From Bacilli bacterium (GTDB lineage Bacteria > Bacillota_I > Bacilli_A > RFN20 > CAG-826), in NCBI GenBank assembly GCA_017619815.1, contig JAFZRR010000017.1, positions 1 to 64,000 on the forward strand: a stretch of 64,000 nt of DNA, written 5' to 3'. How positions within the stretch are numbered: the first letter of the stretch is position 1; each line of letters starts with the position of its first letter. The translations under genes and the position numbers were made by a program. The notes under the pieces were generated by a model. It had not been told where the DNA came from, ran no database searches, and saw only the letters and a list, made by a program, of their open reading frames with translations. This document shows positions 53,301 through 60,739 of this stretch, piece by piece.

Positions 53301-53496
53301 GTTGGTAGACATAGTCTCCTGTAAAAGGGGTTGTGAAGTTATTAATAAATAAAGAGGTGCTAAAAAACACCACTCCTAAAACAACCAAAAACAAATAGTA
53401 ATAAAACAAAGAATTGATGTTTTTAAATGGGACTAATATCTTACTGATAAAAGACGCACTTTGTTTCAAGTTTATATTTTGTGTATTTGCGGTCAT
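50308..53496 (-). CDS. YfhO-like multi-spanning membrane protein
   Basis: 1062 residues: about twelve hydrophobic helices in the first half, with GDYVYQQYAFYTNGYDDWWHFFKKGEF and NTFLGVDNIGANSFYYLFDPFF after the first helix, the signature of the YfhO/GT-C-like family, a large extracellular region (about 560-1010) and a last helix at the C-terminus. In Listeria and Bacillus, YfhO proteins take part in glycosylation of lipoteichoic acid. The start at 53496 is chosen since a TATAAT box ends 10 nt before it; longer in-frame starts lie upstream of that box. The leader would be 3-5 nt with a GTGGGG stretch that may help initiation. Confidence 0.85.
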   Translation of the reverse strand: MTANTQNINLKQSASFISKILVPFKNINSLFYYYLFLVVLGVVFFSTSLFINNFTTPFTGDYVYQQYAFYTNGYDDWWHFFKKGEFVLYDTNTFLGVDNIGANSFYYLFDPFFMPILIFPRQLVPQGMAILTIFKMALSGLAFYAYMRRLGASRRASKITGVAYAFSGWITWYLWFNHFTGVAVAFPLILLGIENVLKKKNPTVLMSAICLIGFINFFFMYSYVLCALLYASFRYIQTVKTRNKNDNLIILLLIVAGFVVGIMLPAMTVFPSLLHALSSPRASSNGFFNYLVEALKKGNLKRAFELLITWTSLNNSALEKARTIYPFVEFVFPVISCRGTSLMIYGSDTYDNVAGSFYCFLPMLLLLFPAFRSSIKKKHFSVLVALGFFLFALFTPCFYYMFHGFTVAYSRWTLFVVTSIMAYAGLYLDEIKKDNYVVLVQSCAILIIVVLISGLLAQTIIATENSMFKERVPIWLAVSLESLYLLILTTVLCLIKAKKKPSFYWVFTGFLVAEISIMGGLVIYGHGVEDYSQTNKGYVKNDCLHSIVERISKEDPAYYRCYSSLSCSEAPNDGMRNGYNGIGTFHSVYNYNTADLCNWSSITNGKAPASWMGTYVQKRINLDTVLGVKYYLVEDDYFAKQNRISVSSEDFRYNVPLNYFDISSDYDNHEFLVFENKDYIDFALTFDNFYVVNGNPTTNKPYEGIYEDDRRVLLNEDLYLKTAIINSYREQSIVDELRNQTDISELPAQNKTINDLYYSLSINRYGNPDSGQDALLTYYDFATANENNLDVNASVYLSLNSSTTKYEKLSRVAIADREQRYVEVIESTGEYFPNYDSKGNIYYLTASFDQGYGTDIYFVDTNNKIVTFDNHNDEYTNAGRSGKEERAFYISPTYELDSNGELIITKDAPKIKKIIIVNRGKKVNFSHNIAIDTFTNHETKIASLKANTVFDVTSSTNKWTFKSDFASKRIVVTRLAYEDGFKLKMTDSAGNKKDVEVFNAQGGFVSFISGVGECSYELVFETPNLKMSSLISSFGVFAYFATIVSYVFIDMKQKEKEISFIL

Positions 53497-53506
53497 ATAC
53501 CCCACT

Positions 53507-53512
53507 ATTATA
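53507..53512 (-). promoter_or_regulatory. -10 box of the YfhO-like gene, 10 nt from the ATG
   Basis: TATAAT on the minus strand; no clear -35. Confidence 0.45.
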
Positions 53513-53599
53513 TACACATATATACATGTAATTTTTACTTTTTCTTGCATTTTATTTTTCTCTTTTCTATCATAGAAAAGATTTTTTGGAGGTATTCCT

Positions 53600-55435
53600 A
53601 TGGAAATTCGTAACATTGCAATCATCGCCCACGTAGATCATGGGAAGACCACACTAGTAGACCAATTATTAAAATCCTCTGGTGCTTTTAGAGATAACGA
53701 AGAAGTTGCTAACAGAGTTATGGATAGCAACGACATTGAAAGAGAAAGAGGAATTACTATTTTAGCAAAAACCACATCTTTAATGTTTAATGGTACTAAA
53801 ATTAATATTTTAGATACTCCAGGGCACGCTGACTTCGGCGGCGAAGTTGAAAGAATCATGAACATGGTTGATGGATGTCTTTTATTAGTTGATGCTTTTG
53901 AAGGAACAATGCCTCAAACAAGATTCGTTTTAAAGAAAGCATTAGAAGCTCACATCAAGCCAATTGTGGTCATAAATAAAATCGACAGAGCAAACATCGA
54001 CATCGCAAAAACAATGGATGAAGTATTAACCTTATTTATTGAATTAGGCGCACCTGATGAATTCTTAGATTTTAAAGTTGTTTACACATCCGCATTACAA
54101 GGCACCTCATCAAAGGATCCAGATGTCAGTACACAAAAACCAGGCATGGATGCTGTGTTACAAATGATTGTCGATGAAATTCCTGCTCCAAAAGCAGATA
54201 TTAACAAACCATTGCAATTACAAGTTTCCTTATTGGATTATAATGATTTCGTCGGAAGAATTGGTGTTGGTACCGTTAAAAACGGTAAAATCCGTGTTAA
54301 TGATACTGTAACAGTCGCTAGATTAGATGGTTCTACCAAATCATTTAAAGTCATGAAATTATTTGGTTATCAAGCTACAAGAAGAGTGGAAATTGAAGAA
54401 GCTGTTGCTGGTGAAATTTGTGCAGTTGCAGGTCTTCCAGATATCAACGTTGGTGAGACAATTTGCTATCCAGATCATGTTGAAGCATTGCCAAAGATTC
54501 ACTTAGATGAACCTACACTACAAATGACTTTCGGAACTAACACTTCTCCATTCGCCGGAAGAGAAGGAAAATTACTCACTGCCCGTAAGATTGAAGAGCG
54601 TTTATTTAGAGAAACTCAAAAGGATGTTGCTTTAAAAGTTCAAAGAGTTCCTAACACTGAAACATGGATGGTTTCTGGTAGAGGCGAATTACATTTAGGC
54701 ATTCTTATTGAAAATATGCGTCGTGAAGGATTTGAATTAGAAGTTTCAAAACCAAAAGTCATCATCAAAGAAATTGATGGTGTCAAATATGAACCATATG
54801 AGGATTTAGATATTGATGTCCCAAATGATTTTGTTGGCGATATTATGACTTCTTTAGGTGATAGAGATGCAGAAATGATCAATATGGACGTTAAAGAAGC
54901 TACAACAAAGTTGTCTTATGTTATTCCTTCTAGAGGTTTATTGGGTTATATCACCAATTTTATGACCTTAACAAAGGGCTACGGCATTATTTCTCACGTA
55001 TTCAAGGAATATAGACCTATGGTGGCATTAAGTCTCGGAGAACGTCCATTAGGCGTGCTTGTGGCCACAGAAGCGGGCACAGCCACACCTTACGCAATTG
55101 AACACGTTGAAGAAAGAGGAACTATGTTCATCGAACCTGGTACTGAAGTATATGAAGGTATGATTATCGGTGAAAATAGATATGATATCGATTTAGCAGT
55201 TAACTGCGTCTTGAAAAAAGCTCTCACAAATATGAGAAGCGCGAACAAGGACACCACTGTTGTTCTAAAATCGCCAAGAAGAATGTCTTTGGAAGCATGT
55301 CTTGATTACATTAATTCCGATGAATTAGTGGAAATCACTCCTTCTACATACAGAATGAGAAAGAAGATTCTTAACACTGTTGATAGAAAGAAATACGATG
55401 CTCACCAAAAAGCATTAGAAAAAGGTGAAGAATAA
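53600..55435 (+). CDS. typA: TypA/BipA ribosome-binding GTPase
   Basis: 611 residues: P-loop AHVDHGKTT, switch region RERGITI, DTPGHADF, NKIDR, then EF-G-like domains and the C-terminal SRGLLGYITNFMTLTKGYGI of TypA. Assists ribosome assembly and stress response, especially in the cold. GGAGG ribosome site. Confidence 0.96.
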   Translation: MEIRNIAIIAHVDHGKTTLVDQLLKSSGAFRDNEEVANRVMDSNDIERERGITILAKTTSLMFNGTKINILDTPGHADFGGEVERIMNMVDGCLLLVDAFEGTMPQTRFVLKKALEAHIKPIVVINKIDRANIDIAKTMDEVLTLFIELGAPDEFLDFKVVYTSALQGTSSKDPDVSTQKPGMDAVLQMIVDEIPAPKADINKPLQLQVSLLDYNDFVGRIGVGTVKNGKIRVNDTVTVARLDGSTKSFKVMKLFGYQATRRVEIEEAVAGEICAVAGLPDINVGETICYPDHVEALPKIHLDEPTLQMTFGTNTSPFAGREGKLLTARKIEERLFRETQKDVALKVQRVPNTETWMVSGRGELHLGILIENMRREGFELEVSKPKVIIKEIDGVKYEPYEDLDIDVPNDFVGDIMTSLGDRDAEMINMDVKEATTKLSYVIPSRGLLGYITNFMTLTKGYGIISHVFKEYRPMVALSLGERPLGVLVATEAGTATPYAIEHVEERGTMFIEPGTEVYEGMIIGENRYDIDLAVNCVLKKALTNMRSANKDTTVVLKSPRRMSLEACLDYINSDELVEITPSTYRMRKKILNTVDRKKYDAHQKALEKGEE

Positions 55436-55436
55436 A

Positions 55437-55463
55437 AAAAAGAGGCAATGCCTCTTTTATTTT
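55437..55463. terminator. Bidirectional terminator between typA and the TrkA-C gene
   Basis: AAAAGAGGC-AAT-GCCTCTTTT with T-rich ends on both strands. Confidence 0.9.
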
Positions 55464-56470
55464 TGGCTATTATTGAATAAGTGTTTGATATTTTGATATG
55501 GACCAAAGCATGTGATTCTATCACCATCTTGAATAATTGTGTCTTTATCGGCAAAGAGATATGAATCTTTTCTTTTGATAACCACGATTGTGATGCTATA
55601 GCGATCACTCAAGTGTGCATCTTTTAGTGGGACACCTTCTAATTCCTTTGGAACTTCTTCAGTTTCAATTTCCATCAAGACATTTGCGCCATAGTTATTC
55701 AATAAGTTGATGTCGTTGGTTTTGTTAACAACAAAGGTTTTCTTATTCTTATCAAGGCTATCAATAAATGCCGCTTTAATATCTCTAGTTGATCCATAAA
55801 TAACAAGGATGTCTCTCTTGTTAAACATTGTGTCTTTGGTAACTTCGAGAATTCTTTTGCCTCTCTTAATAGAAAGCACATTGATGAAATATTTCTTAGT
55901 AAGTTCCATTTCGTTCAATGTTTTTTCTTGAGCAAATTCAGGAATATTATTCAAGACAACTTCCGCAATTGCGTTTTTACCATATAGGTCTAAAACTGTA
56001 ATAATATTGGAGTTTTTCTTCTTTGAAGAAGTATTGATAGCAATCTTTTCTAATAAAGCTTGGAAACGACGATTAATAGGTGGAATCTTGATAAATAAAA
56101 CAAGAAGGAATAAACCAAGGGATGCATAGAACACAATGAAGTACCAAAGCTTTGTGCTTAAAACATTTTCGTTGGTTTGGATGGTAGCAATGGAAATTAA
56201 CACGTTGGTTAACAAACCCATAAAGACCACAGAGAAGATATGACCTGTATACATACAGACAATAGCAATTTTTCTTCTTCTTTCATCATCAACGATGATT
56301 TCGCTTTCGTTTGTGGTAAAACCTGATCCAGTAAATAATGACGCAACTTGGAATTTAATTTTATTTGTCGCTAAACCTGTCAACTTAAAGGCCACACAAA
56401 AGGCTTCAATCGTAAATAAATAGACTGAGACGACTGCTAAAATTAAAGCGACAGCAAACCAAATGTTCAT
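55457..56470 (-). CDS. Membrane protein with TrkA-C (RCK_C) domains
   Basis: 337 residues: three hydrophobic helices (about 5-28, 70-92 and 112-130) and a cytoplasmic part with two RCK_C-like domains (about 165-235 and 255-335; KYFINVLSIKRGKRILEVTKDTMFNKRDILVIYGS and YSITIVVIKRKDSYLFADKDTIIQDGDRITCFG). Such domains bind c-di-AMP or nucleotides to gate ion transport. TGSGFTTNESE after the first helix resembles the family's pore-like loop. It is probably a regulator or component of cation transport; the ion is unknown. 2 nt downstream of the RluA gene. Confidence 0.83.
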   Translation of the reverse strand: MNIWFAVALILAVVSVYLFTIEAFCVAFKLTGLATNKIKFQVASLFTGSGFTTNESEIIVDDERRRKIAIVCMYTGHIFSVVFMGLLTNVLISIATIQTNENVLSTKLWYFIVFYASLGLFLLVLFIKIPPINRRFQALLEKIAINTSSKKKNSNIITVLDLYGKNAIAEVVLNNIPEFAQEKTLNEMELTKKYFINVLSIKRGKRILEVTKDTMFNKRDILVIYGSTRDIKAAFIDSLDKNKKTFVVNKTNDINLLNNYGANVLMEIETEEVPKELEGVPLKDAHLSDRYSITIVVIKRKDSYLFADKDTIIQDGDRITCFGPYQNIKHLFNNSQK

Positions 56471-56472
56471 AT

Positions 56473-57438
56473 CTACTTCTTAGAAACCTTTCTTTTATTA
56501 TTCTTACATACTGTAAAATTTCCCGCCATACAAGATTCAAATTCTTTTGGCATTGGGGCCTTGAATTTCAATAATTTTCCAGTAAATGGGTGAATTATAT
56601 CAAGCTCATAAGCATGTAAGCCTAGGCGTTTGATCGGGTTGGATGGTTCTCCGTATTTATCATCACCAATGATGAAATGACCAAGATCGCCAAAGTGAAC
56701 ACGGATTTGGTTCTTCCTACCAGTTTTAATATCGACATCCGCCAATGAATATTGGCCATTCTCTTGAATTATTTTGTAGTTAGTAATAGCGAGTTGCCCA
56801 TCGCCTTTCTTCTTTGAAGAATACATCATATTTTGAGAGTTCTTTTTCAAATATGATTTGATTGTTCCCTCTTTGATTTCTAAGGTTCCTTCAACGATGG
56901 CGTAGTAGCCACGTTTTTTAACCAGATTATTCCAATTGTCACCATCAGTAAGTGCTTTTGCTATTCTATCGTTTTTAGCAAACATCAAAACACCAGATGT
57001 ATCTTCATCTAATCTATGAACAATAAATGCTCTATTGTGTTTATCTTTTTGCTGCAAATAATCATTTACCATTCTAAAAGCAGTTGATCCTTTTTCGTTA
57101 TCTGAAGGAACAGATAAAAGCTTACTAGGTTTATTAATAACGATTAAATCGTTATCTTCAAAAATTATAGGTAAGTTTGATCTTGTTTTCTTTCTAATTG
57201 GGCTACTAGAAATAATCACAGTGTCACCAGGGAATAATTTGAAATTGAATTGTGTTACTGGTGCTCCATCAATACTAACTCTATGTGAGCCTAATAAAGA
57301 CTTCACTGAGTTTCTAGATTGATCTTTAAAAGTCATGAGTAAAAACTCAAGTAATTCACATGGGTGTTTAACAACAAATTGCTTGAGGTTCTTATAATCC
57401 TTTGATGGTCTTGTATCACGAGCTTTATTCTTGTTCAT
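56473..57438 (-). CDS. RluA-family rRNA pseudouridine synthase
   Basis: 321 residues: S4 RNA-binding domain (about 28-75, VKSLLGSHRVSIDGAPV), then the catalytic HRLDEDTSGVLMF and the C-terminal IKTGRKNQIRVHFGDLGHFIIGDDKYG. The exact site (RluD- or RluC-like) cannot be read from sequence. It overlaps the RimK-like gene by 14 nt. Confidence 0.92.
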   Translation of the reverse strand: MNKNKARDTRPSKDYKNLKQFVVKHPCELLEFLLMTFKDQSRNSVKSLLGSHRVSIDGAPVTQFNFKLFPGDTVIISSSPIRKKTRSNLPIIFEDNDLIVINKPSKLLSVPSDNEKGSTAFRMVNDYLQQKDKHNRAFIVHRLDEDTSGVLMFAKNDRIAKALTDGDNWNNLVKKRGYYAIVEGTLEIKEGTIKSYLKKNSQNMMYSSKKKGDGQLAITNYKIIQENGQYSLADVDIKTGRKNQIRVHFGDLGHFIIGDDKYGEPSNPIKRLGLHAYELDIIHPFTGKLLKFKAPMPKEFESCMAGNFTVCKNNKRKVSKK

Positions 57439-58306
57439 GTTTCACCTTTTTAATAATCATATCAGCATAAGCTGAAGCAACATTTAATCCAGTGACCTTT
57501 TCAAATTCTTCAAAGAAAGCATTAGAATTGATTTCGCATAAGATTGGATTGTCATCTTCATACACTAATAAATCGATACCAGCGTATTCGATATGTAATT
57601 TATTAGCGATTTCCTGTGCAAATCCTTCATATTTAGCGGGATTTTCAAGCTTTTTGCTACTTGCTTCATCACCAAAATTGCTTCTGAAGTCATATTTGTT
57701 CTTTCTAATGAATGAACCAAATACTTTTCCGTCAATAATAAGTACCCTAATTGATTTACCGAAACTGGTTTTCACATACTCTTGGAAAATAATAGGGTTA
57801 CGAGCAATTTCGGAATATAACTTAACTAGTTCTTCTTTGGTATCAACGAGATACACACCTTCGCCTAAAGAACCATAAACTTTTTTAACCACCATTGGTA
57901 ATCCAAGTTCTTCAACTACACTATCTAAGAAGCGATAATTGGATTCTTGAAGATCTGTATACACAAGTGGCCCTGCAATTGTTTTTGGCATTCTGATTCC
58001 TTCGTTTGCGCAGGCAATAAAGGTTAGCATTTTATCATCACAAAGTTTAATGAAATCAGCTCTATTGAAAAGTCTAAATCCTGCTTTTTCAAGCAATCTT
58101 GCGAGATAGATATCTTTATCAAGATATAAAACAAAATCTGCAGCAGGCAAATTAATCTTGATTTCATTGTTTTTGATTTCAGCTAATGTGCCGTCATTAA
58201 CAAAAACTTCAAGACTAACACCCTTCTTTTGGAATTCGGTTTTAAATCTTTCAATCTTGTATTGGTTGTGTCCAATGGTTTGGTTAACAATAATAATTCC
58301 ATTCAT
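57425..58306 (-). CDS. RimK-family ATP-grasp ligase
   Basis: 293 residues: pre-ATP-grasp domain, MVVKKVYGSLGEGVYLVD (nucleotide loop), FQEYVKTSFGKSIRVLIIDGKVFGSFIRK and CEINSNAFFEEFEKVTGLN (Mg ligands Glu, Asn). RimK-like ligases add Glu or other amino acids to a carboxylate; lysine biosynthesis, coenzyme F420 and protein modification are known uses, and none can be chosen here. A GATAAT box ends 5 nt before the ATG, so it may also be leaderless. Confidence 0.85.
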   Translation of the reverse strand: MNGIIIVNQTIGHNQYKIERFKTEFQKKGVSLEVFVNDGTLAEIKNNEIKINLPAADFVLYLDKDIYLARLLEKAGFRLFNRADFIKLCDDKMLTFIACANEGIRMPKTIAGPLVYTDLQESNYRFLDSVVEELGLPMVVKKVYGSLGEGVYLVDTKEELVKLYSEIARNPIIFQEYVKTSFGKSIRVLIIDGKVFGSFIRKNKYDFRSNFGDEASSKKLENPAKYEGFAQEIANKLHIEYAGIDLLVYEDDNPILCEINSNAFFEEFEKVTGLNVASAYADMIIKKVKHEQE

Positions 58307-58354
58307 ACCTAATTATCATAAAAAGAATATAGTGGAATTACCACTATTAAAATA

Positions 58355-58385
58355 ATAAAAAGGAGCAATTATATTTTTGCTCCTT
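58355..58385 (-). terminator. Terminator of the degV gene
   Basis: AAGGAGCAA/TTGCTCCTT stem on the minus strand followed by TTTATTATT. Confidence 0.85.
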
Positions 58386-58393
58386 GTCTTTTT

Positions 58394-59290
58394 TTATTTT
58401 CCGTCGCCTTCGTAACGGGTGACTTCTTTACCTAAACAATAGACAGCAATGACGCCTGGGCCACATGTTGTTCCAACAATAGGACCAATCCAAGTAATTC
58501 TTGGTTCGATGTCCAATTCTGCTTTAAGTTTTTCTGCAATGAATTCAGCTCGTTCTTGTGCCATGCCTTGGCCAATAATAACTTCAGCACCTTTTTCTTT
58601 TATGTAGGCATCTTTGATTCCTGAAATTAATTCCTCTAATGAATTCTTTGTGCCTTTTGCTTTCTTAATAACAAAGTTATTACCTAAAGCATCACTAATG
58701 AAGATTGGTTTAACACCCATAATATTTCCAAAGAAAGCTTTAGCGCCTTTAATACGGCCCGCATTCTTTAGGTATGTGAGCGTGTCAACTGTTGCGAAGA
58801 AGTTGAAACAAAGTTTATTTTCTTCAACCCAATTTGCCACTTCATCAACGCTCTTACCTGCTTTTCTCATCTTTGCAGCTTCCATAGCAATTAAGCCTTC
58901 GCTGCAACTAGCATTTAAGCTATCAATTGCATAGATTTTGCGATCAGGGAATTCTTCAAGTAATTGTGGTTTGACTAATGTTTCACATGTACTTACTGAA
59001 CCTGATAATTTGCTTGAACAAGCAATGTAGATAATATCGTAACCATCTTTTAATGCTGGACGGAATTTCTCAAGAAATTCAGGAACGGAAACTTGTGTTG
59101 TTTTAACATGTCTTCCTTCTTTTAACCATCCATAGAATTCTTCTGGTTTATAATCAACCCAGTCTAAATCTGCACGTTTTTCTTCTCCATCCACTACAAC
59201 CCCCATGTAGACATATTCAATGTCATATTGTTTGCGGATTTCTGTGCTTAAGTCACTGCATGAATCAGTGAATATTTTAAATTTCGCCAT
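58394..59290 (-). CDS. DegV-family fatty-acid-binding protein
   Basis: 298 residues: TDSCSDLSTEI at the N-terminus, IACSSKLSGSVSTCETL, NAGRIKGAKAFFGNIMGVKPIF, and C-terminal IGPIVGTTCGPGVIAVYCLG, all DegV/FakB marks. FakB proteins hold a fatty acid for the FakA kinase; fakA is not in this window. AAGGAG ribosome site. Confidence 0.92.
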   Translation of the reverse strand: MAKFKIFTDSCSDLSTEIRKQYDIEYVYMGVVVDGEEKRADLDWVDYKPEEFYGWLKEGRHVKTTQVSVPEFLEKFRPALKDGYDIIYIACSSKLSGSVSTCETLVKPQLLEEFPDRKIYAIDSLNASCSEGLIAMEAAKMRKAGKSVDEVANWVEENKLCFNFFATVDTLTYLKNAGRIKGAKAFFGNIMGVKPIFISDALGNNFVIKKAKGTKNSLEELISGIKDAYIKEKGAEVIIGQGMAQERAEFIAEKLKAELDIEPRITWIGPIVGTTCGPGVIAVYCLGKEVTRYEGDGK

Positions 59291-59387
59291 GAGTAATACT
59301 CCTTATCTGCACTTATCATCCTTAAAATAGGACGATAATGCTATATATTTTATAGTTTTTGTTACAGTTGTAAACAATTGTTTATAA

Positions 59388-59411
59388 ATAAAAGATGGTT
59401 ATGCACCATCT
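59388..59411 (-). terminator. Terminator of the FGGY/ATP-grasp operon
   Basis: AGATGG/CCATCT stem (59406-59411 with 59393-59398) whose loop holds the stop codon of the 47-aa gene, then TTTTATTTATAA on the minus strand. Confidence 0.75.
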
Positions 59412-59542
59412 ATATGTCTATCGCAAATTGGAACATAATCTTTCTTGCGATTTTCGTGTTCTCTTTCATGGAACATATCGATATCTTCACCAGTTAATCG
59501 TCTGTGTCTGCGTTTTCTACGCTTTTTTAACTCTTCATCCAT
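59399..59542 (-). CDS. Small basic protein of 47 aa, last gene of the FGGY/ATP-grasp operon
   Basis: MDEELKKRRKRRHRRLTG followed by EDIDMFHEREHENRKKDYVPICDRHIDGA. The N-terminal half is extremely Arg/Lys/His-rich and suggests nucleic acid, ribosome or phospholipid binding. Its ATG overlaps the stop of the ATP-grasp gene as TAATG (59540-59544) and its stop is in the terminator loop, so it is well framed by its neighbours. No family is known to me. Confidence 0.65.
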   Translation of the reverse strand: MDEELKKRRKRRHRRLTGEDIDMFHEREHENRKKDYVPICDRHIDGA

Positions 59543-60738
59543 TATTTTCTGGCCTCTGAATATTCTCTAAATTCTTCTACTTCTTCTAAGGTTTTAAACT
59601 TTGCCATGAAGTAGCGATCTCCCATAGCATCAGAAAAGATTTTTGCGTATCTACCGTGGTTGCAAATTTGATTTTTATATTTTGCTAATAATTCTTCATC
59701 GCTGTGAAGATATTCAAATTCATCTCTACGAGATGCAACAGGTGCATAGAAGTGTTCAAACTCATCTTTTTGTCTATTTTCATCAAATGCCATGACGTCT
59801 GCATAGATTTGATAAACGTCGCTTGAATTTGCAAAGTTGATTAGGTCTGGAGTATATCCACCACCAGGTCTCATATTGGTTTCTAGCGCCACAATATCAC
59901 CTATTTCTCCTAATCCTTTTGCGGGCTTGGTTAATCTAAAAAATTCAAGGTGGAAGAATCTTTGCTTAACACCAAAAGCTTTAATGACTTTTCTGCCAAT
60001 TTCTTCTAAGTCTTTAGCAGGACGAGGGAAAGTGTAATAGAACATGTCTTTCTTCTCATGAACAATATCCGCTACTGAAGGTGGGAAATAGTTTGAAGCG
60101 CAGAAAACAACTTCTGATTTGGAGTTGCAAATTCCGTCAAAGGAAACAATATCTCCACAAATAAATTGTTCGCAAATATAGTGAATATTTTTATCACAAT
60201 TATTGAAGAAAAAGTCGATGTCTGCAGGATTTTCTATCTTATATGTGCCTTCAGCGCCAACACCATGATCTGGTTTAATAAACACTGGATAATCCACTTC
60301 TTCTATGAATTTTTCAAGGTTCTCTCTATCAGAAATTAAAGTATATTTAGCTACTTTTGCTCCTGCTTTAAGATAGCCAATTTTCATAAGTGATTTATGA
60401 TTGTAAAAATCAATTTCTCCACCCATTGGACCAGTAATAATGCCAAACATTTCTCTTAATTTGGCATCTTTATCTAACCAATACTCATTGTTACTTTCTA
60501 AGTAATCAATGTGACCATATTTATCTTCAAAGTATTTAACTGCTTTAACTTCGTTATCAAAATTATCCATGTTGTAACAAACATAGTATTCAGTTAGAGC
60601 TTCTTTAAGTTCTGGTCTTAAGTTCTCGTATGGGTCATCGCCAATACCAAGCACTCTAAAACCATTCTTTTTAAGCGCGACTACAAAACGATAAAAAGAG
60701 TCTGGAAAATGTGGAGAGATAAAAACAAAGTTTTTCAT
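59542..60738 (-). CDS. ATP-grasp ligase of unknown substrate
   Basis: 398 residues: a Rossmann-like pre-ATP-grasp domain (FVFISPHFPDSFYRFVVALKKNGFRVLGIG), YPVFIKPDHGVGAEG (Lys155 and the Gly-rich loop), EQFICGDIVSFDGI, and ALETNMRPGGGYTPDL (metal-binding Glu and Asn, and the reactive loop Arg). It belongs to the carboxylate-amine ligase type (COG0439/PurK-like), with ADP-forming chemistry. The ATG is 1 nt after the kinase stop, so the two proteins are made together. The substrate is unknown. Confidence 0.86.
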   Translation of the reverse strand: MKNFVFISPHFPDSFYRFVVALKKNGFRVLGIGDDPYENLRPELKEALTEYYVCYNMDNFDNEVKAVKYFEDKYGHIDYLESNNEYWLDKDAKLREMFGIITGPMGGEIDFYNHKSLMKIGYLKAGAKVAKYTLISDRENLEKFIEEVDYPVFIKPDHGVGAEGTYKIENPADIDFFFNNCDKNIHYICEQFICGDIVSFDGICNSKSEVVFCASNYFPPSVADIVHEKKDMFYYTFPRPAKDLEEIGRKVIKAFGVKQRFFHLEFFRLTKPAKGLGEIGDIVALETNMRPGGGYTPDLINFANSSDVYQIYADVMAFDENRQKDEFEHFYAPVASRRDEFEYLHSDEELLAKYKNQICNHGRYAKIFSDAMGDRYFMAKFKTLEEVEEFREYSEARK

Positions 60739-60739
60739 A

